A stretch of 64,000 nt of DNA from Caenorhabditis remanei (Eukaryota; Nematoda; Chromadorea; Rhabditida; Rhabditidae). The stretch covers positions 13,745,717 to 13,809,716 of the forward strand of contig NC_071330.1 in the NCBI RefSeq assembly GCF_010183535.1. The letters run 5' to 3'. The notes under the pieces were generated by a model, which saw nothing but the letters and a program-made list of their open reading frames with translations, ran no database searches and was not told the origin of the DNA. The translations under genes were made by a program, and so were the position numbers. Shown piece by piece: positions 33,601-45,113 of this stretch. The first letter of the stretch is position 1; each line of letters opens with the position of its first letter.

Positions 33601-36600
33601 GAAATTTTTTCCCATTTTTTGACGTTTTCATCAATATTTTGTACTGAAGTACACAAATTTCAAGTAATGTACTTGATACTCGCTAAATTTAACAAATAAT
33701 CAAAATAAGACAAATGAAAAACCATTGGACCATTTTGAGATATTTTTATTTATTTCGAAAATCACATAAGGGTCCCCCCCATGGAAAAAATTTTTTATCG
33801 AAAAAATAATGCGACATTATTTTGATTCAAAAACGTTCAGAACATTGATGCAATATTACAAGACGTTTAGTAAAAGAGTTTTGAACGTTTTTAAATCAAA
33901 ATAATGTTTAAATATTTTTTCGATAAAAATTTTGTTCCATGGGGGGGACCCTTATGTGATTTTCGAAATAAATGAAAATATCTCAAAATGGTCCAATGGT
34001 TTTTCATTTGTCTTATTTTGATTATTTGTTAAATGTAGCGAGTATCAAGTACATTACTTGAAATTTGTGTACTTCAGTACAAAATATTGATGAAAACGTC
34101 AAAAAATGGGAAAAAATTTCGATGAAGAAAAAAACGAAATCGGTTCAAACCAATTTCTGAGATGTATAATCTTGGAATTGGTTTATTCTAAGTCTTTTCT
34201 CAATATTCTGATTATTTTCGGAACAAATTTTTTCTTTGAATTTTTCGTGAAAATTTTTTTTTCATAAGGGGGGACCCTTATGTGATTTTTGAAAAAATCA
34301 AAAAATCTCAAAATGGTGCAATGGTTTTTTGATGATTTTTACTGGACCTAATAAAACTTTTTGCGGAGAATACGAATACGATTTGAAATTTGAGTACTTC
34401 TAGAGGGATTTTTCGAGAAAAGTTGGAAAAACATGAAAATGGAATTAACTTGAACGGTTTCTGGGGTGTCTGAGGGGCTGAAAATTTGTGTAGAGGTAGT
34501 CAAAATCACTCCTAACATGTTGCCAAAGTTTCCTAAAGTTATTTGAAAAATTGAAATTTTTATGAATTTTTGGGTGAAAAGTAAATTATTGGTCATATTT
34601 TCCTATGATGACGTCATAGAGGACTGGTGACATATTTTTTGTAAATCACTACCATAGGGGTACATATGCTGTGAAAAGGGTTCGGATTGAAACAACTTTT
34701 TGCAACTGTGCCAAGAGGAATCCTCATCTTACAGACAACGCCTCTTAAGCTACAATTTAAATCGGAGTCCGATTATCGGACTGAAAATGACCGCGAAAAA
34801 TTGTCTAAAATCAGTCAAAAAATAAGTGAAAAAAGCGAATCTCGGAAGAGAGGAAATCCGGACACACAGATCGACGCAATATGTTCAAACTGGACGACTT
34901 TAAGCCGTTCTGAGCAGCGCTGGAACCGATATTTGCTTATTTTAACGCCTGTTATGTTGATTTTAGTCATTTCCTATAAGATTTTTCAAAGATTCAAAAA
35001 TGCCTCTCTCACAATGTACTCCATCCATTCTCTGTTCAATGGAACTTTGCATTTGAACACTTTTCCGTAGAGCTCCGTCGCGAGAGTGAGAGCCATGAAA
35101 TATGGATCAGGGAGTCCGTGACGCTTGTATCTGTAAAAACAAGAATTTTTTTCTGCGTAACCTCTGATAGACGCGATTCCCATAAAAGGTCACATTGAAT
35201 TTTCGAAATGTTCATTTTTCGACATTTTTAATAAAAATGTTCTGCTTGAAATGGTTTAAACCTCTATCTAACGTCGACGACAAACTCCCAATGAAAGAAG
35301 GGCCAATAATGAATATGCCAGATTTGGTGATGAGAAAGATTTTGAAAGATATCGATTTATTGTCGACGTGAGTTTTATAAGTGCAAAACGAGACGAAGCG
35401 TAACTCGCTTTAAACTCAATATTATGATCTGAAAAATATACCAAAATGTAGATCTCGGCGAGTTCTATCTTTCTGATATAAAACAAGCCGGATTGCTATT
35501 TATTAATGTGACAGGGACCGCGCTAGAATGACTTTTTCGGTCATTTTTGCGTTTTTGCCACTTTTTCCCGGCCCGCGGCACATTAACGATCCGGCATCCG
35601 CCCGTAGCAGATCACTGTCCAGAGATGAGCGGAAGAAATCCTCAAATCGGCCGAATAACTTCTTTTTGCGATGGTAACAAAAGTGTTCAATAGATGAAAT
35701 TTACAGCAGAAATTTGTCTAGCGATTGGAAAAAACGGGATTTACAGTCATTTAAGCGTATATTCCGCCTTTCGCCCTGAGGCCATTTGGCGGAATAAAAT
35801 GGCTGTAAATCTTTTAGTTTTTAGTATTTCTGGATCCCGTTTTTTCCAATCGCTAGACAAATTTGTGCTGCAAATTTCATCTATTTAACACTTTTGCTAC
35901 CATCGCAAAGAGAAGTCGGTCGGATTTCTTCCGCCAACTCTTCCGCTCATCTCTACGGCGGATGCCGAATCGTTAATGTGCCGCGGGCCGGGAGAAAGTG
36001 TCAAAAACCCAAAAATGACCAAAAAATTCATTCTAGCGCGGCCCCTGTCTCATTAATGACACAGGGACATAGAACTCGCTGAGATCTACATTTGGGTATA
36101 TTTTTCAGCTCATAATATTCCGTGTTAAGCAAGTTACGCGACGGCGGCCCTTCTTTCTAATCAACTCATTCTTTTCAGTCTGACATTGCGAAGAGTGTGT
36201 CACGCATTCCGAAACTTCATTGACGATATGAAGCTGGATTACGGGATCACTCGCATCGGAGTTGAAATTTCTCCTGGTGTGATCAGTGTGGAACTTCGGA
36301 CTGAGTCACGAAATTATCTCGTATTCCATTATATAAGACTCGGGAGAAGCTGTTTGCAAATAATAGCCTCATCTCGCATCAATGCAAATGAATTTCTAGT
36401 GAACGAAAGTTTCGTGGACGCATTTTCCAATGATATTGGTGCGATCTTAAGAAATCAAAAAACTCCAATAGATTATTGGGGCATCGCTGAGGAGAAGAGA
36501 GACACGTGTTTATCTTTAATTAAGTTCGACAAGGCTGTAGTGAAGACCTGCCTGTATAAGACAAGTTCACTACTCTTCAAATTTTGTAGTTGCCGACAAT

Positions 36601-39600
36601 TATTCGAGACAGATGACGATATTGTGCAGTATTTGAGGAGAATGCACATGTTCCGTCGTTTAAAACCAACGGCTAACGACGTCTATGATTGTCTTGAGAA
36701 CATTTTAAAGTCAAGAGATTATCCGATTCATATACGAGATATGTCGGCTACAGTCAACACTCCACAATCACACTTTTTGAGCATTGCTCGTTGCATTGAT
36801 ATGAAACAATTGAGAAATTTCAAGGCAACAAATTATAACAAGAAAAACAAACAGCTCACACTGAATGAAATAGTGGAATTGAACAACTGGGAGTGTATTC
36901 GAGAATTGAGAATCATTGATTTCAATATCACGCTTCCCCTTGAGATATTTCTACACAAATCGAAGCTGACAATTACTATTCCAAAAATTACCAAAGAAGA
37001 AGTTCTACTCATTAAAAATGTAAGAATGACCCTCATTACCTAATCTAGTTTTTTTGTTTCATTTTCAGAATTTTCTGACTTCTCCGCTGCGTTTCCATGA
37101 ATACATTATTTATTACAATCATCTGACAGACGAGGACGAGTTATACCTTGCTCTTGGAGCTTTTAGCGAAGAAACAATTGGTGCCAGAGAGTGGTCCTTC
37201 GAAATTCCGGAAACGAATGGACTACTCAAAGTATGGCACTACACTCATTTTCGCAATTTCACTTTTTATTGGTAAATTTTTTCTGATCGTTTAACTCACT
37301 AAATGTCTTAATTCTTCAATTTTTATTAATTGTATGCCCTCGCTCGAACCGAGAAGCTGCTTTAGAAGATAGAACCTTCAAGGTACTATAATTGCAAATT
37401 CCTAGCCAGTACCTTCAGAATCCATTGAGAAGCTTCAGAATCCATTGAGAAGCTCCAGAATCCATTGAGAAGCTTCAGAATTCACTAAGAAGCTTCAGAA
37501 TTCACTAAGAAGCTTCAGAATCCATTGAGAAGCTTCAGAATCCATTGAGAAGCTCCAGAATTCACTGAGAAGCTCCAGAATTCTTTGAGAAGCTTCAGAA
37601 TTCACTGAGAAGCTCCAGAATTCTTTGAGAAGCTCCAGAATTCACTGAGAAGCTCCAGAAATCACTGAGAAGCTTCAGAATTCACTGAGAAGTTCCAGAA
37701 TTCACTAAGAAGCTTCAGAATTCACTGAGAAGCTCCAGAATTCACTGAGAAGCTCCAGAATTCACTGAGAAGTTCCAGAATTCACTAAGAAGCTTCAGAA
37801 TTCACTGAGAAGCTCCAGAATTCACTGAGAAGCTCCAGAATTCACTGAGAAGTTCCAGAATTCACTGAGAAGCTCCAGAAATCACAGAGAAGCTCCAGAA
37901 TTCACTGAGAAGCTCCAGAAGCCTTTAGGAAGCTCCAAAAACTTCTGAGCAGCTCAGAAACTGAATATTTCCTCGTTTTCTTTCATTTTCCCCTTATTTT
38001 CATCAATTAAAACGAACCTAAATCCAAAATCCGGGAGGCAATGCGCCTTTTTATACATGAAATCGATGAGTTCAGACAGTTGATAGCAGTGTGGACCGAC
38101 GAACTCGTAGGTGTGTCCCTTCGCAGTTGGATCATTCACGACACGATCGATTCCCTGGGCGACGTCACCGACCTGAAGCAAGAGAATTACAGATTGAAAA
38201 ACGAAAGAAATTTGCTCAGAAACTCATTTCTTTCACTCAAAATTCTGAAACTTTCGCTTTCTGAGCAGTAAAATGCGTGACTAATCTATTTTTACGACTA
38301 AAAATGACGTTTTGATCTTAAAAACCAACGAATTCTAGAAGTTTTTCTATTTTTTAAAAGATATAAATTGAAAAAACACGAGAATTTGTTGGAAAAAATG
38401 AGAAATCTTGTCCGAGTGGACTACACGGCCGCGCGCGGAAATTCTTCCACCAAAGCTCATTTTGAGTCAGGGGAAACGTGAAAAGCAGATTAAAATCAGT
38501 TTTTTGGTACTTTTTGTGACGGAAATTGCATTTTTCACTAATCTTTATCGTAAAATTGCTGTTTTTCACATTTTTCAGCTCAAAATTCGACGAAAAGTTG
38601 ACGAAAAACACTTTTTTCAACCAGGGACTAAATTTCTCATTTTTGAGATCCTAGGCCACGAAAACCAGGCGATTTTCTGTCTAAACTGATCTGTATACAT
38701 TTAAAAAACTGACAAAATCGATCAATAATCAATAAAAATGATTAAAAATTTCATATTTCTCATCGGGGACTAGTTTTCTCTCATGATCGCGGTTTCTAGA
38801 CCACGTTTGACTGGAAACTCTACTTTTGGTGCTGTAAATTGCATTTCTGAGCTATTTGAGCTGAAAAATGCAATTTTCAACACGAAAAGCGAAATTTTCA
38901 GTCAAACGTGGCCTAGAAACCCCGATCATGGGGAAAACTAGTCCCCGATGAGAAATATCACATTTTTAATCATTTTTTATTGTTTATTAATCGATTTTGT
39001 CAGTTTTTGATACAAAAATCATTTTAAAATATCAGTTTCAACCGAAAAATCGCCTGATTTCCGTGGCCTAGAAATCACACAAATGAAAACTAGTCCCTGA
39101 TGGAAAAAGTGGTTTTTGTCAACTTTTCGTCGAATTGTGAGCTGAAAAATGTGAAAAATAACAATTTTACGATAAAAATCGATGAAAAATCCAATTTTCG
39201 TCACAAAAAGTACCAAAAAACTGCATTTTATCTGCTTTTCGCTACAATTACCGTTTTTCTGACACAAAAGCACCGTGTAGTCCCCTCGGACAAGATTTTT
39301 TCAAAAAATTAAATTTTGTTGATTTTGAACCGTTTTTCTTGATTTTCAGCCTGTTTTTAACAGTTTTTAACTCAAAATTATCAAATTTTCGCGTGTTTTC
39401 AGCCAATTTCCTCACCCAAATCGGCATTTTATACGTCTGCTCTCCCTTCTTATACAAATAAACGTGATCGAGTGGTGTTTTTCGCCATCTCGACACATAA
39501 TATTGAATGAATCCATCCAATTCTCCATAAATCACAGATGGACGAATGATTGTCGCGTCGGGGAACTCCTCGCGGACCGCAATTTCTCCCAATGCTTTCG

Positions 39601-42600
39601 AGCGAAGAAATTCGGATTTCGCGACGAAATGACCTTTTGGCGGGTCGACTGTTGCTCCGAGAGCCGACAAATGAACGAATTTCTCCACTCCCATCTCTTT
39701 ACAGATCTTTGCGAGACGCCGGGCTCCCGTGTCGTGCACGTCGTAATAGTTGTAGTTTCTGGAATTGTTTATAGTGATTTTGGCTGGAAATCAAATGATT
39801 CAGACTGAAAATTACACTTTTAAGGTTAAAATTTGTCTAAAATTGAACCTGAGATTCAGGTATAGTCAATTTTACTGAAAACCATATCAATTTGAGCTGG
39901 AAATAACGCAAAAATCATGATTTTTTAAAGGTAACTTGGCTTAAACTGGTCTAATTTACAGATAGAGTTAGGTATAGTGATTTTGGCTGGAAATCAATTG
40001 GCTCGGGCTGAAAACAACACAGAATTTAAATTTTTCTGCATTAAATCGTCATTTTTCAACGTTTTAGGTAAAAATTCGTCTAAAATTGAGCCTGAGAGTT
40101 AGGTATAGTGATTTTGGCTGAAAATCGAATGGTTCAGACTGAAAATGACACTTTTTAGGTAAAGATTCGCCTAAAATTGAGCCTTAGAGTAAGTTATAGT
40201 AATTTTGACTGAAAATCAGACCGTTTTGAACTGAAAATTACAAGAAAATCATGATTTCATCAGCGATTTCGATGAATGCTCGGCAAAATTTGAAGAAAAA
40301 GTTGAGTTTATTGGTTTTTGAGCTGAAAATGACAGAAAAATCATGATTTAAGCGGAATTTTTGTAAAAATTGGCCTTAATTGAGCCTGAGAGTTAGGTAT
40401 AGCGGTTTTGGCTGAGAATGGGCCAGTTTAAGCTTGAAATAGCGTGAAAATGCTGATTTTGTCAGTGATTTGGTTAAAATATTTATCAAAGTTAGGCTAT
40501 TTAGATATAGAGTTAGGTATAGTGATTTTGACTGAAAATCGAGACCGCTTTGAGCTAAAAAGAATGTGCAAATCATAATTTAATCGGCGTTTTGGCTGAA
40601 AATTAGGGAAAATGTCCCGGCGAACAGGTTTTTGACTGAAAATTGTCAAGTTTCAGCTGAAAACGACTTCAAAGTCCATATTTTCAGAAGATACGTGCCA
40701 AAAATCACCCTTTATCATTATTTCAGCAGAAAATTGATCATAATTTCAGAAATCCAACGGTTTGACTGAAAATGACAAGAAAATCATAATTTTTTCGTTG
40801 AAAAAGGTTGCAGGTAGTGATTTTTCAGTATTTTTCCAGCTTTTCGAGTATAAAATGTCTCTAATTCGTGGATTTTCGGTAGAAAACTAAGAAAATTGGG
40901 TAATTTCGATGATTGGGAAGCTGGAATTCTGTTTGCTTCATTTTTGGCTGAAAATGGTTTTTTTTCCCGGAAAAAACTGTTTTTCATTGCAAAACGATTT
41001 TTGAGCTTTTTCAGCTGCTATTCTTCAATTTCCCTTTGTGTCCTTACCCAGTTGGAACCCGGGTTCCGATCAAGTTGACGACGACGTTCGAGTACTTCAC
41101 CACCTGAAATAATCGATAATTGAGTGGAAAAAACCACAAAATTTCGGATTTTTGGCTCAAAAAGTAGTTTTTTGGCTGAAAATTGAGAATTTTTGGCTGA
41201 AAATTGAGGATTTTTGCATCAAAAAAGTCGTTTTTGGCTCAAAATTGGAGATTTTTGACATAAAATAGTCAATTTTCGGCTCAAAATTGAGGATTTTTGG
41301 CTCAAAATTGAGAATTTTCGGGTCAAAATTGTCGATTTTTGGGTCGAAATCGTCGTTTTTGGCTCAAAATTGTCGATTTTTGGGTCAAAATTGTCGATTT
41401 CTGGCTCAAAATCGTCGTTTTTGGCTGAAAACTGTCGATTTTTGAAATAAAATTAAGTTTTCTTGCTCAAAATCGTGGAAAATTGAGGATTTTTGGCTCA
41501 AAATCGTCTTTTTTTGCTCAAAATTGTCTTTTTTGGCTGAAAACTGTCGTTTTTTGGCTTAAAAATGAAGTTTTCTTGCTCAAAATCGTGGATTTTCGCC
41601 TCAAAAAAGTCGTTTTTGGTTGAAAATTGAGTATTTTTGGCTCAAAAATAAGGATTTTTGGCTGAAAATAGAGGATTTTCGGCTCAAAATTCTTGATTTT
41701 CGGCTCACAATTGTCATTTTTGGCTGAAAATTGTCGATTTTTCCTCAAAACTGCCGTTTTTTGGCTCAAAATCGAGGATTTTTGGCTGCTGAAATAAGTA
41801 GTTTTTCGCCTCAAAAAGTCGGTTTTTTGGCAGAAAATTGTCAATTTTTGGTTGAAAATTGTCGATTTTCAGCCATTTTCATTAATACAAACCTTCCGAA
41901 TGCTCTCCTCGTCCTTCAACTCGAATGGGAAATAGAGAACTTGTCCGAGCTCTCCGAGCACTTTGTGCTCTCTCATGTAATATGGATCTTGTCGGTAAGG
42001 AATAATGATTTGCGATCCATTTTTGGCGAATTTGTTCACAACTGGAAGACCCAAGAATCCAGATGCTCCGAATACGGTCACCACGTTGCCAGAGAATGAG
42101 GCTCTGCAAAAAATGAATTTTGTAAAACATTGATGAATTTTTGAGCGATTTTTGGTGAAAAATCGATAAAAATCGCAAAAAAAAACGATGGGAAATCGGT
42201 TTTCCAGCCTAAAATCAGTAAAAACCAGAAAATGTTCCATTTTTGAGCTCTCAGAAGCTGCTTTTTGACACCGGGGACTAGTTTTCCACGTATTCGGTTT
42301 TCTAGGCCACCACCTGGAAACCTAGTCCCCTAAGCTCAAAATCAGGATTTGACGTTTCCAGGTGGTGGCCTAGAAAACCGAATACGTGGAAAACTAGTCC
42401 CCGGTGTCAAAAAGCAGCTTCTGAGAGCTCAATACCGTTAAAAATGCAAAATAGTGGCTTAGAATCCCAAATTTTTGAGAAAACTTGTCTCCTAAGCGTT
42501 TTTCGCCTATTTTGTGTAGCGATATTTGGTGTAATTTCAGTTAAGATCGACAAAATTCAAAAAATTCGAAAAAATTCTATCGAAAACGGTTGGAAATCGT

Positions 42601-43553
42601 TTTTCCGTCCAAAAATTAAGAAAAATTCGAGAATTTTCAATAAATTAAAGCGATTATCTAGCTTTGGGTCGTATTTCGCTGATGATTTCCGTATTTTCAC
42701 CGAGAAAATAGACTGAAAACAAATTTTTCAGCTGTAAGGTCAACTTAACACAGAAAATCCCGTATTTTCAGCACATCTCTATAATTTTTAGCACTCAGTG
42801 ATAGTTTTTGAGATATTTAGAAGCTATTTCTGTGCAAAAAACCATAATTTTTGAGTTAAAAACGGTCAAAAACTCAATTTTCATGGTCAGACTGATTTTC
42901 TTCGATTTGACAAGGAAAACCTTGAAATTTCAAGTACTTTACACTGAAATTCGCATTCTGTTGTAATTTTGAAACTCTAAACTTGCGATTTTTCGCCAAA
43001 AATCACTTTTTTCGCTGAAAAATTGAGAAAAATCCAGTTTTTTGCCAAAAATTATAAATTATCATTGGTTTCCTCGAGTTCCAGACCTGAATTCGTGTGA
43101 TTCTAACGTTTTTGACATCTATTTCATAGATTTTATCGAGAAAAACGGCAAAAATCAGTTTCCCATCGAAAAAATAAATTTTTACTGAAATCAAGAAAAT
43201 CTAATTTTTCGGTAAAAATTATAAATTTTCAGTGTTTTTGCGAGTTCCAGACCTAAATTTGTGTGATTTTTACGTTTTTAACATCAGTTTTATAGATTTT
43301 ATCGAGAAAAAACGGCAAAAATCACACTTTTCAATTTTTTCTCGGATTTTTCTCGATTTTCCTCGAATTTTCTCGAATTTTCTCACCTTCCACCAGCTCC
43401 TTTTCTAAATTGAGCACCCTGAGAGCTGACACGTGGCTCTGGATGAGCATTTTCGGGTGTAGTGACCGCACTGCTCAAGTTTTGGCTGCTGACCACCAAA
43501 ACCGCCTGTCGGGACGATGAGCCGAGCGTCGATCTACCCAATACCGATAGCAT
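30650..43553 (-). CDS. Mitochondrial complex I subunit NDUFA9 homologue
   Basis: Eight exons on the minus strand: 43387-43553, 41893-42103, 41048-41103, 39416-39758, 38018-38172, 35013-35130, 31539-31705, 30650-30725. All phases match, giving 430 aa. NDUFA9 is an accessory subunit of NADH:ubiquinone oxidoreductase at the matrix side of the inner membrane; it binds a nucleotide in a short-chain-dehydrogenase fold. The N-terminus (about 55 residues, Ser/Arg-rich, few acids) suits a mitochondrial presequence. The Rossmann motif GASGFLG is at residues 68-74; RPSVIYG and the [10 protein letters not shown] stretch follow, then VGDVAQGI and EFVGP as in the family. The classical Tyr-x3-Lys is not conserved (EFLRSK), as expected for an atypical SDR. 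The introns are very large and carry repeats plus an antisense F-box gene. Confidence 0.95.
31738..32162. repeat. Inverted repeat in intron 6 of the NDUFA9 gene
   Basis: catacttgtcaaggcccgg at the left is mirrored by ggcctcatttgacaagtatg at the right. The inner arms carry gcgacatttcgcaac and gttgcgaaatgtcgc. Confidence 0.7.
32195..32460. repeat. Palindrome with gggcggagcttaaactgc arms
   Basis: The left arm tgtcgaaaaaataaagttt… and the block agttctgggcggagcttaaa are mirrored at about 32350-32455. The ~256 bp element is AT-rich at the ends. Confidence 0.8.
32660..32845. repeat. Palindrome with ggctccgggac ends
   Basis: ggctccgggacgtttcgcca on the left and its complement (tggcgaaatgtcccggagcc) on the right. 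Inner arms read ccagaaaatggaga and tctccattttctgg. Confidence 0.85.
32963..34748. repeat. Large ~1.8 kb palindrome in intron 6
   Basis: The arms start ttaagaggc at 32963 and end gcctcttaa at 34748. Corresponding landmarks run inward: ttgcaaaaagttgtttcaat, gtacccctatggtagtgatt, tcctctatgacgtcatcata. The centre is near 33855. An 82-codon ORF occurs in both arms with few differences; it is repeat sequence, not a recognisable protein. Confidence 0.9.
35237..37275 (+). CDS. F-box protein (FTH/DUF38-type family), nested antisense in an NDUFA9 intron
   Basis: Exons 35237-35367, 36179-37019 and 37069-37275, with consistent phases, give 392 aa (374 aa if the ATG at 35291 is used). The F-box spans the first junction: [18 protein letters not shown], then [17 protein letters not shown]-box domains bind Skp1 in SCF ubiquitin ligases. 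The remainder resembles the FTH/DUF38 region of the large Caenorhabditis F-box family, with [16 protein letters not shown] near the end as in its C-terminal part. It lies on the opposite strand inside NDUFA9 intron 5 (35131-38017), sharing no exon with it. Its own first intron (811 bp) is filled by a nested repeat. Targets unknown; such genes evolve rapidly. Confidence 0.85.
35390..36148. repeat. Nested palindromes filling intron 1 of the F-box gene
   Basis: The outer element is the 11037-type family: aaatataccaaaatgtagat at about 35427 and the inverted form near 36082. An inner palindrome (about 35600-35960) has arms with gcgattggaaaaaacggg and ccgttttttccaatcgc. Confidence 0.8.
37425..37950 (+). 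repeat. 20-bp minisatellite in NDUFA9 intron 5
   Basis: About 26 copies of agcttcagaattcactgaga and close variants (tccattgaga, agctccagaa). It begins just after the F-box gene and ends about 70 bp from an NDUFA9 exon. Confidence 0.95.
38390..39305. repeat. Nested palindromes in intron 4 of the NDUFA9 gene
   Basis: The outer arms carry cttgtccgagtggactacac (38407) and gtgtagtcccctcggacaag (about 39274). An inner palindrome at about 38755-38960 has ctcatcggggactagttttc and its complement. Confidence 0.8.
39830..41880. repeat. Degenerate simple repeats in NDUFA9 introns 2 and 3
   Basis: Loosely periodic units: about 39830-40800 repeats agttaggtatagtgattttg with ggctgaaaatc, and 41130-41870 repeats tttttggctcaaaat at a spacing of about 20 bases. 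No gene apart from the small exon 41048-41103. Confidence 0.7.
42245..42432. repeat. Near-perfect short palindrome in NDUFA9 intron 1
   Basis: Two ~80-base arms (starting gagctctcagaagctgcttt) are almost exact inverted copies around a ~25-base loop. The block ggggactagttttccacgta recurs as tacgtggaaaactagtcccc. The high identity suggests a young insertion. Confidence 0.9.
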
Positions 43554-43564
43554 GGCTGAATAAT
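43554..43564 (-). promoter_or_regulatory. Candidate trans-splice acceptor before the NDUFA9 start
   Basis: The minus strand reads TTATTCAG immediately followed by CC and the ATG. An acceptor this close to the start is typical of SL trans-splicing in nematodes. The consensus match is moderate. Confidence 0.45.
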
Positions 43565-43962
43565 TAATTATCGATTTTTTTCTGATTTTTTTCGCCAAAA
43601 ATTCGCTGAAAATCCGTCGAAAATTGGCTTAAAACGGTGAGAATTAAGGTGTGCGGCGCGGAAAAAATTGTTGGCCGGTACGCAAATTGTCGTCAAATCT
43701 GGTGTTTGCGGACAATGCGCACCACTCATTGTTGACCGTAGGCACTTGTCATAAATGCTGAAATTGGTGAATAGCAAGTTATAGAGTGAATTTCGTAGCT
43801 GAAAAATAGTGTGATTGGTTCGGAAATAAAATTTAAAACATTTTAAGCTATTAAATTGCAAAAATCCGTTGGAAATTATCGATTTCTCACCATTTTCCAC
43901 ATTTTCTGTGGCAAAAAAATAATAAAAGAGGGAAAAACTCCAAACAATCTTCATTCCAATAA

Positions 43963-44465
43963 TCAAGAAATCATAAACGGTGAGAATTTAGGGCGGAAAA
44001 AGTTAAGACACTTGTTAAACGCTGGATTTCTGAAGCAATTCGAGCTACACTCGGCGGCAAGATTCGGCTGGTCCACCGAGAACATTTCGTGGCATAATAG
44101 GCATATTCGGGTAAGCACTTCGTTGAGAGCAGGGCGACGATATGCCTGAAATATAAAAAATAAGAGATTTCTCTTAAAAATTGCGAAAAATTCAGTAAAA
44201 ATTGATGAAAAACTGTCAAAAATAAATTGTCATTGATTTTTCTCGATTTTCAGAGTAAAAACAATGAAAATGAGTAATTTTCCGCTCAAAAATCCTCCTG
44301 AAACCTCAAAATAACTCCCGGAAACCTTTAAAACTCAAAAATTATCAATAGAGCGCGATTTTCCCGCCAAAGTGCAGTAGAGCGCACTTACCTTACAATT
44401 CCTTGATTGGTGATCGGGTCGGCACAGTGAAAACCCGATAAGGGCGATGATAACGAGGGAGAATA
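43963..44465 (-). CDS. ITP/CHH-like neuropeptide precursor (5' exon not found)
   Basis: Two exons on the minus strand, 44392-44465 and 43963-44145, join in phase 0. The first encodes a hydrophobic signal-peptide core (FSLVIIALIGFSLC) and ends at NCK; the second encodes the rest. The six cysteines lie in the order NCK, RIC, LLC, AEC, SNC, NKC. The spacings C1-C2 (15), C2-C3 (2), C4-C5 (3) and C5-C6 (8) equal those of arthropod ion transport peptide/crustacean hyperglycemic hormone; C3-C4 is 14 instead of about 12. A secreted hormone with three disulfides is expected. The first exon read begins in the middle of a codon, so an ATG exon must lie further upstream (above 44466); I could not identify it. 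The gene lies about 410 bp upstream of the NDUFA9 start on the same strand, so an operon is possible but unproven. Confidence 0.78.
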
Positions 44466-44689
44466 CTGAAAATTCAAAAAAATTTAGAAAAATTTTAATT
44501 TCAAAAATCCCAAAAATTCAGAGAACGATTAGCAACACTATACCAGTGTGTGTAATATGATACCGGAAACTGAACTCTACTCTTGTCCGAGAGGACTACA
44601 CGAGGAGAACTCGGAAATTTGAGAATTTGTGTCAAAATGTTTCGAAAAATATGAAAATCTCTATCGTAACGCTCAAAAATTCCAAAAAA

Positions 44690-44832
44690 TGCGAATTTTC
44701 AGCCCGAAAATACTCGAAAACAGTGCTGGCCGAACTTTTTGTGTTTCTCGGCCACGAAACGTTTTTTTATAATTGCTTTTGGCCTAGAAACCCAAATTGA
44801 AAAAGTTCGGTCATCACTGTTTTGGAGCATTT
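44690..44832. repeat. Short palindrome with tggccgaactttt arms
   Basis: aaaacagtgctggccgaact at about 44718 is mirrored by agttcggtcatcactgtttt at about 44804. It lies in the presumed upstream intron of the peptide gene. Confidence 0.75.
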
Positions 44833-45113
44833 TCCGGCTGAAAATTCGCGTTTTTTCGAGATTTTTTTCGAGGAATTGGAGTATTATCATAGGAATGTCC
44901 ATATTTTTCTGCACATTTTGAATCATATTCTCAATTTCCAGAAAAATGGGCCGTAATCTATCTTAAGCTCGATGTTTAGCAGCCCCCTGGGAAAATGCAG
45001 TTTCAATTTGCAATTCGATATTTTGAAGGGGAGGTTAGTGAATATGGGAATATATTTTCTTTACGTCCCGGAAAAGGAAAACTGCATATCTAGGGAATCA
45101 AATTGAAATTTAA

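Noticed and set aside
33125..34596. Two 82-codon ORFs, one in each arm of the 1.8 kb palindrome
   Set aside because: They are the two inverted arms of one repeat; the conservation reflects arm similarity, not demonstrated coding.
37428..37940. CRISPR-like array
   Set aside because: Repeats are contiguous 20-mers without unique spacers; it is an ordinary minisatellite in a eukaryotic intron.
43568..43966. Minus-strand ORF with a signal-like start (MKIVWSFSLFYYFF) and a cysteine-containing second half
   Set aside because: A donor and acceptor can be drawn, but the phases do not join; it overlaps the stop of the peptide gene and abuts the NDUFA9 start, so it is probably UTR/intergenic.
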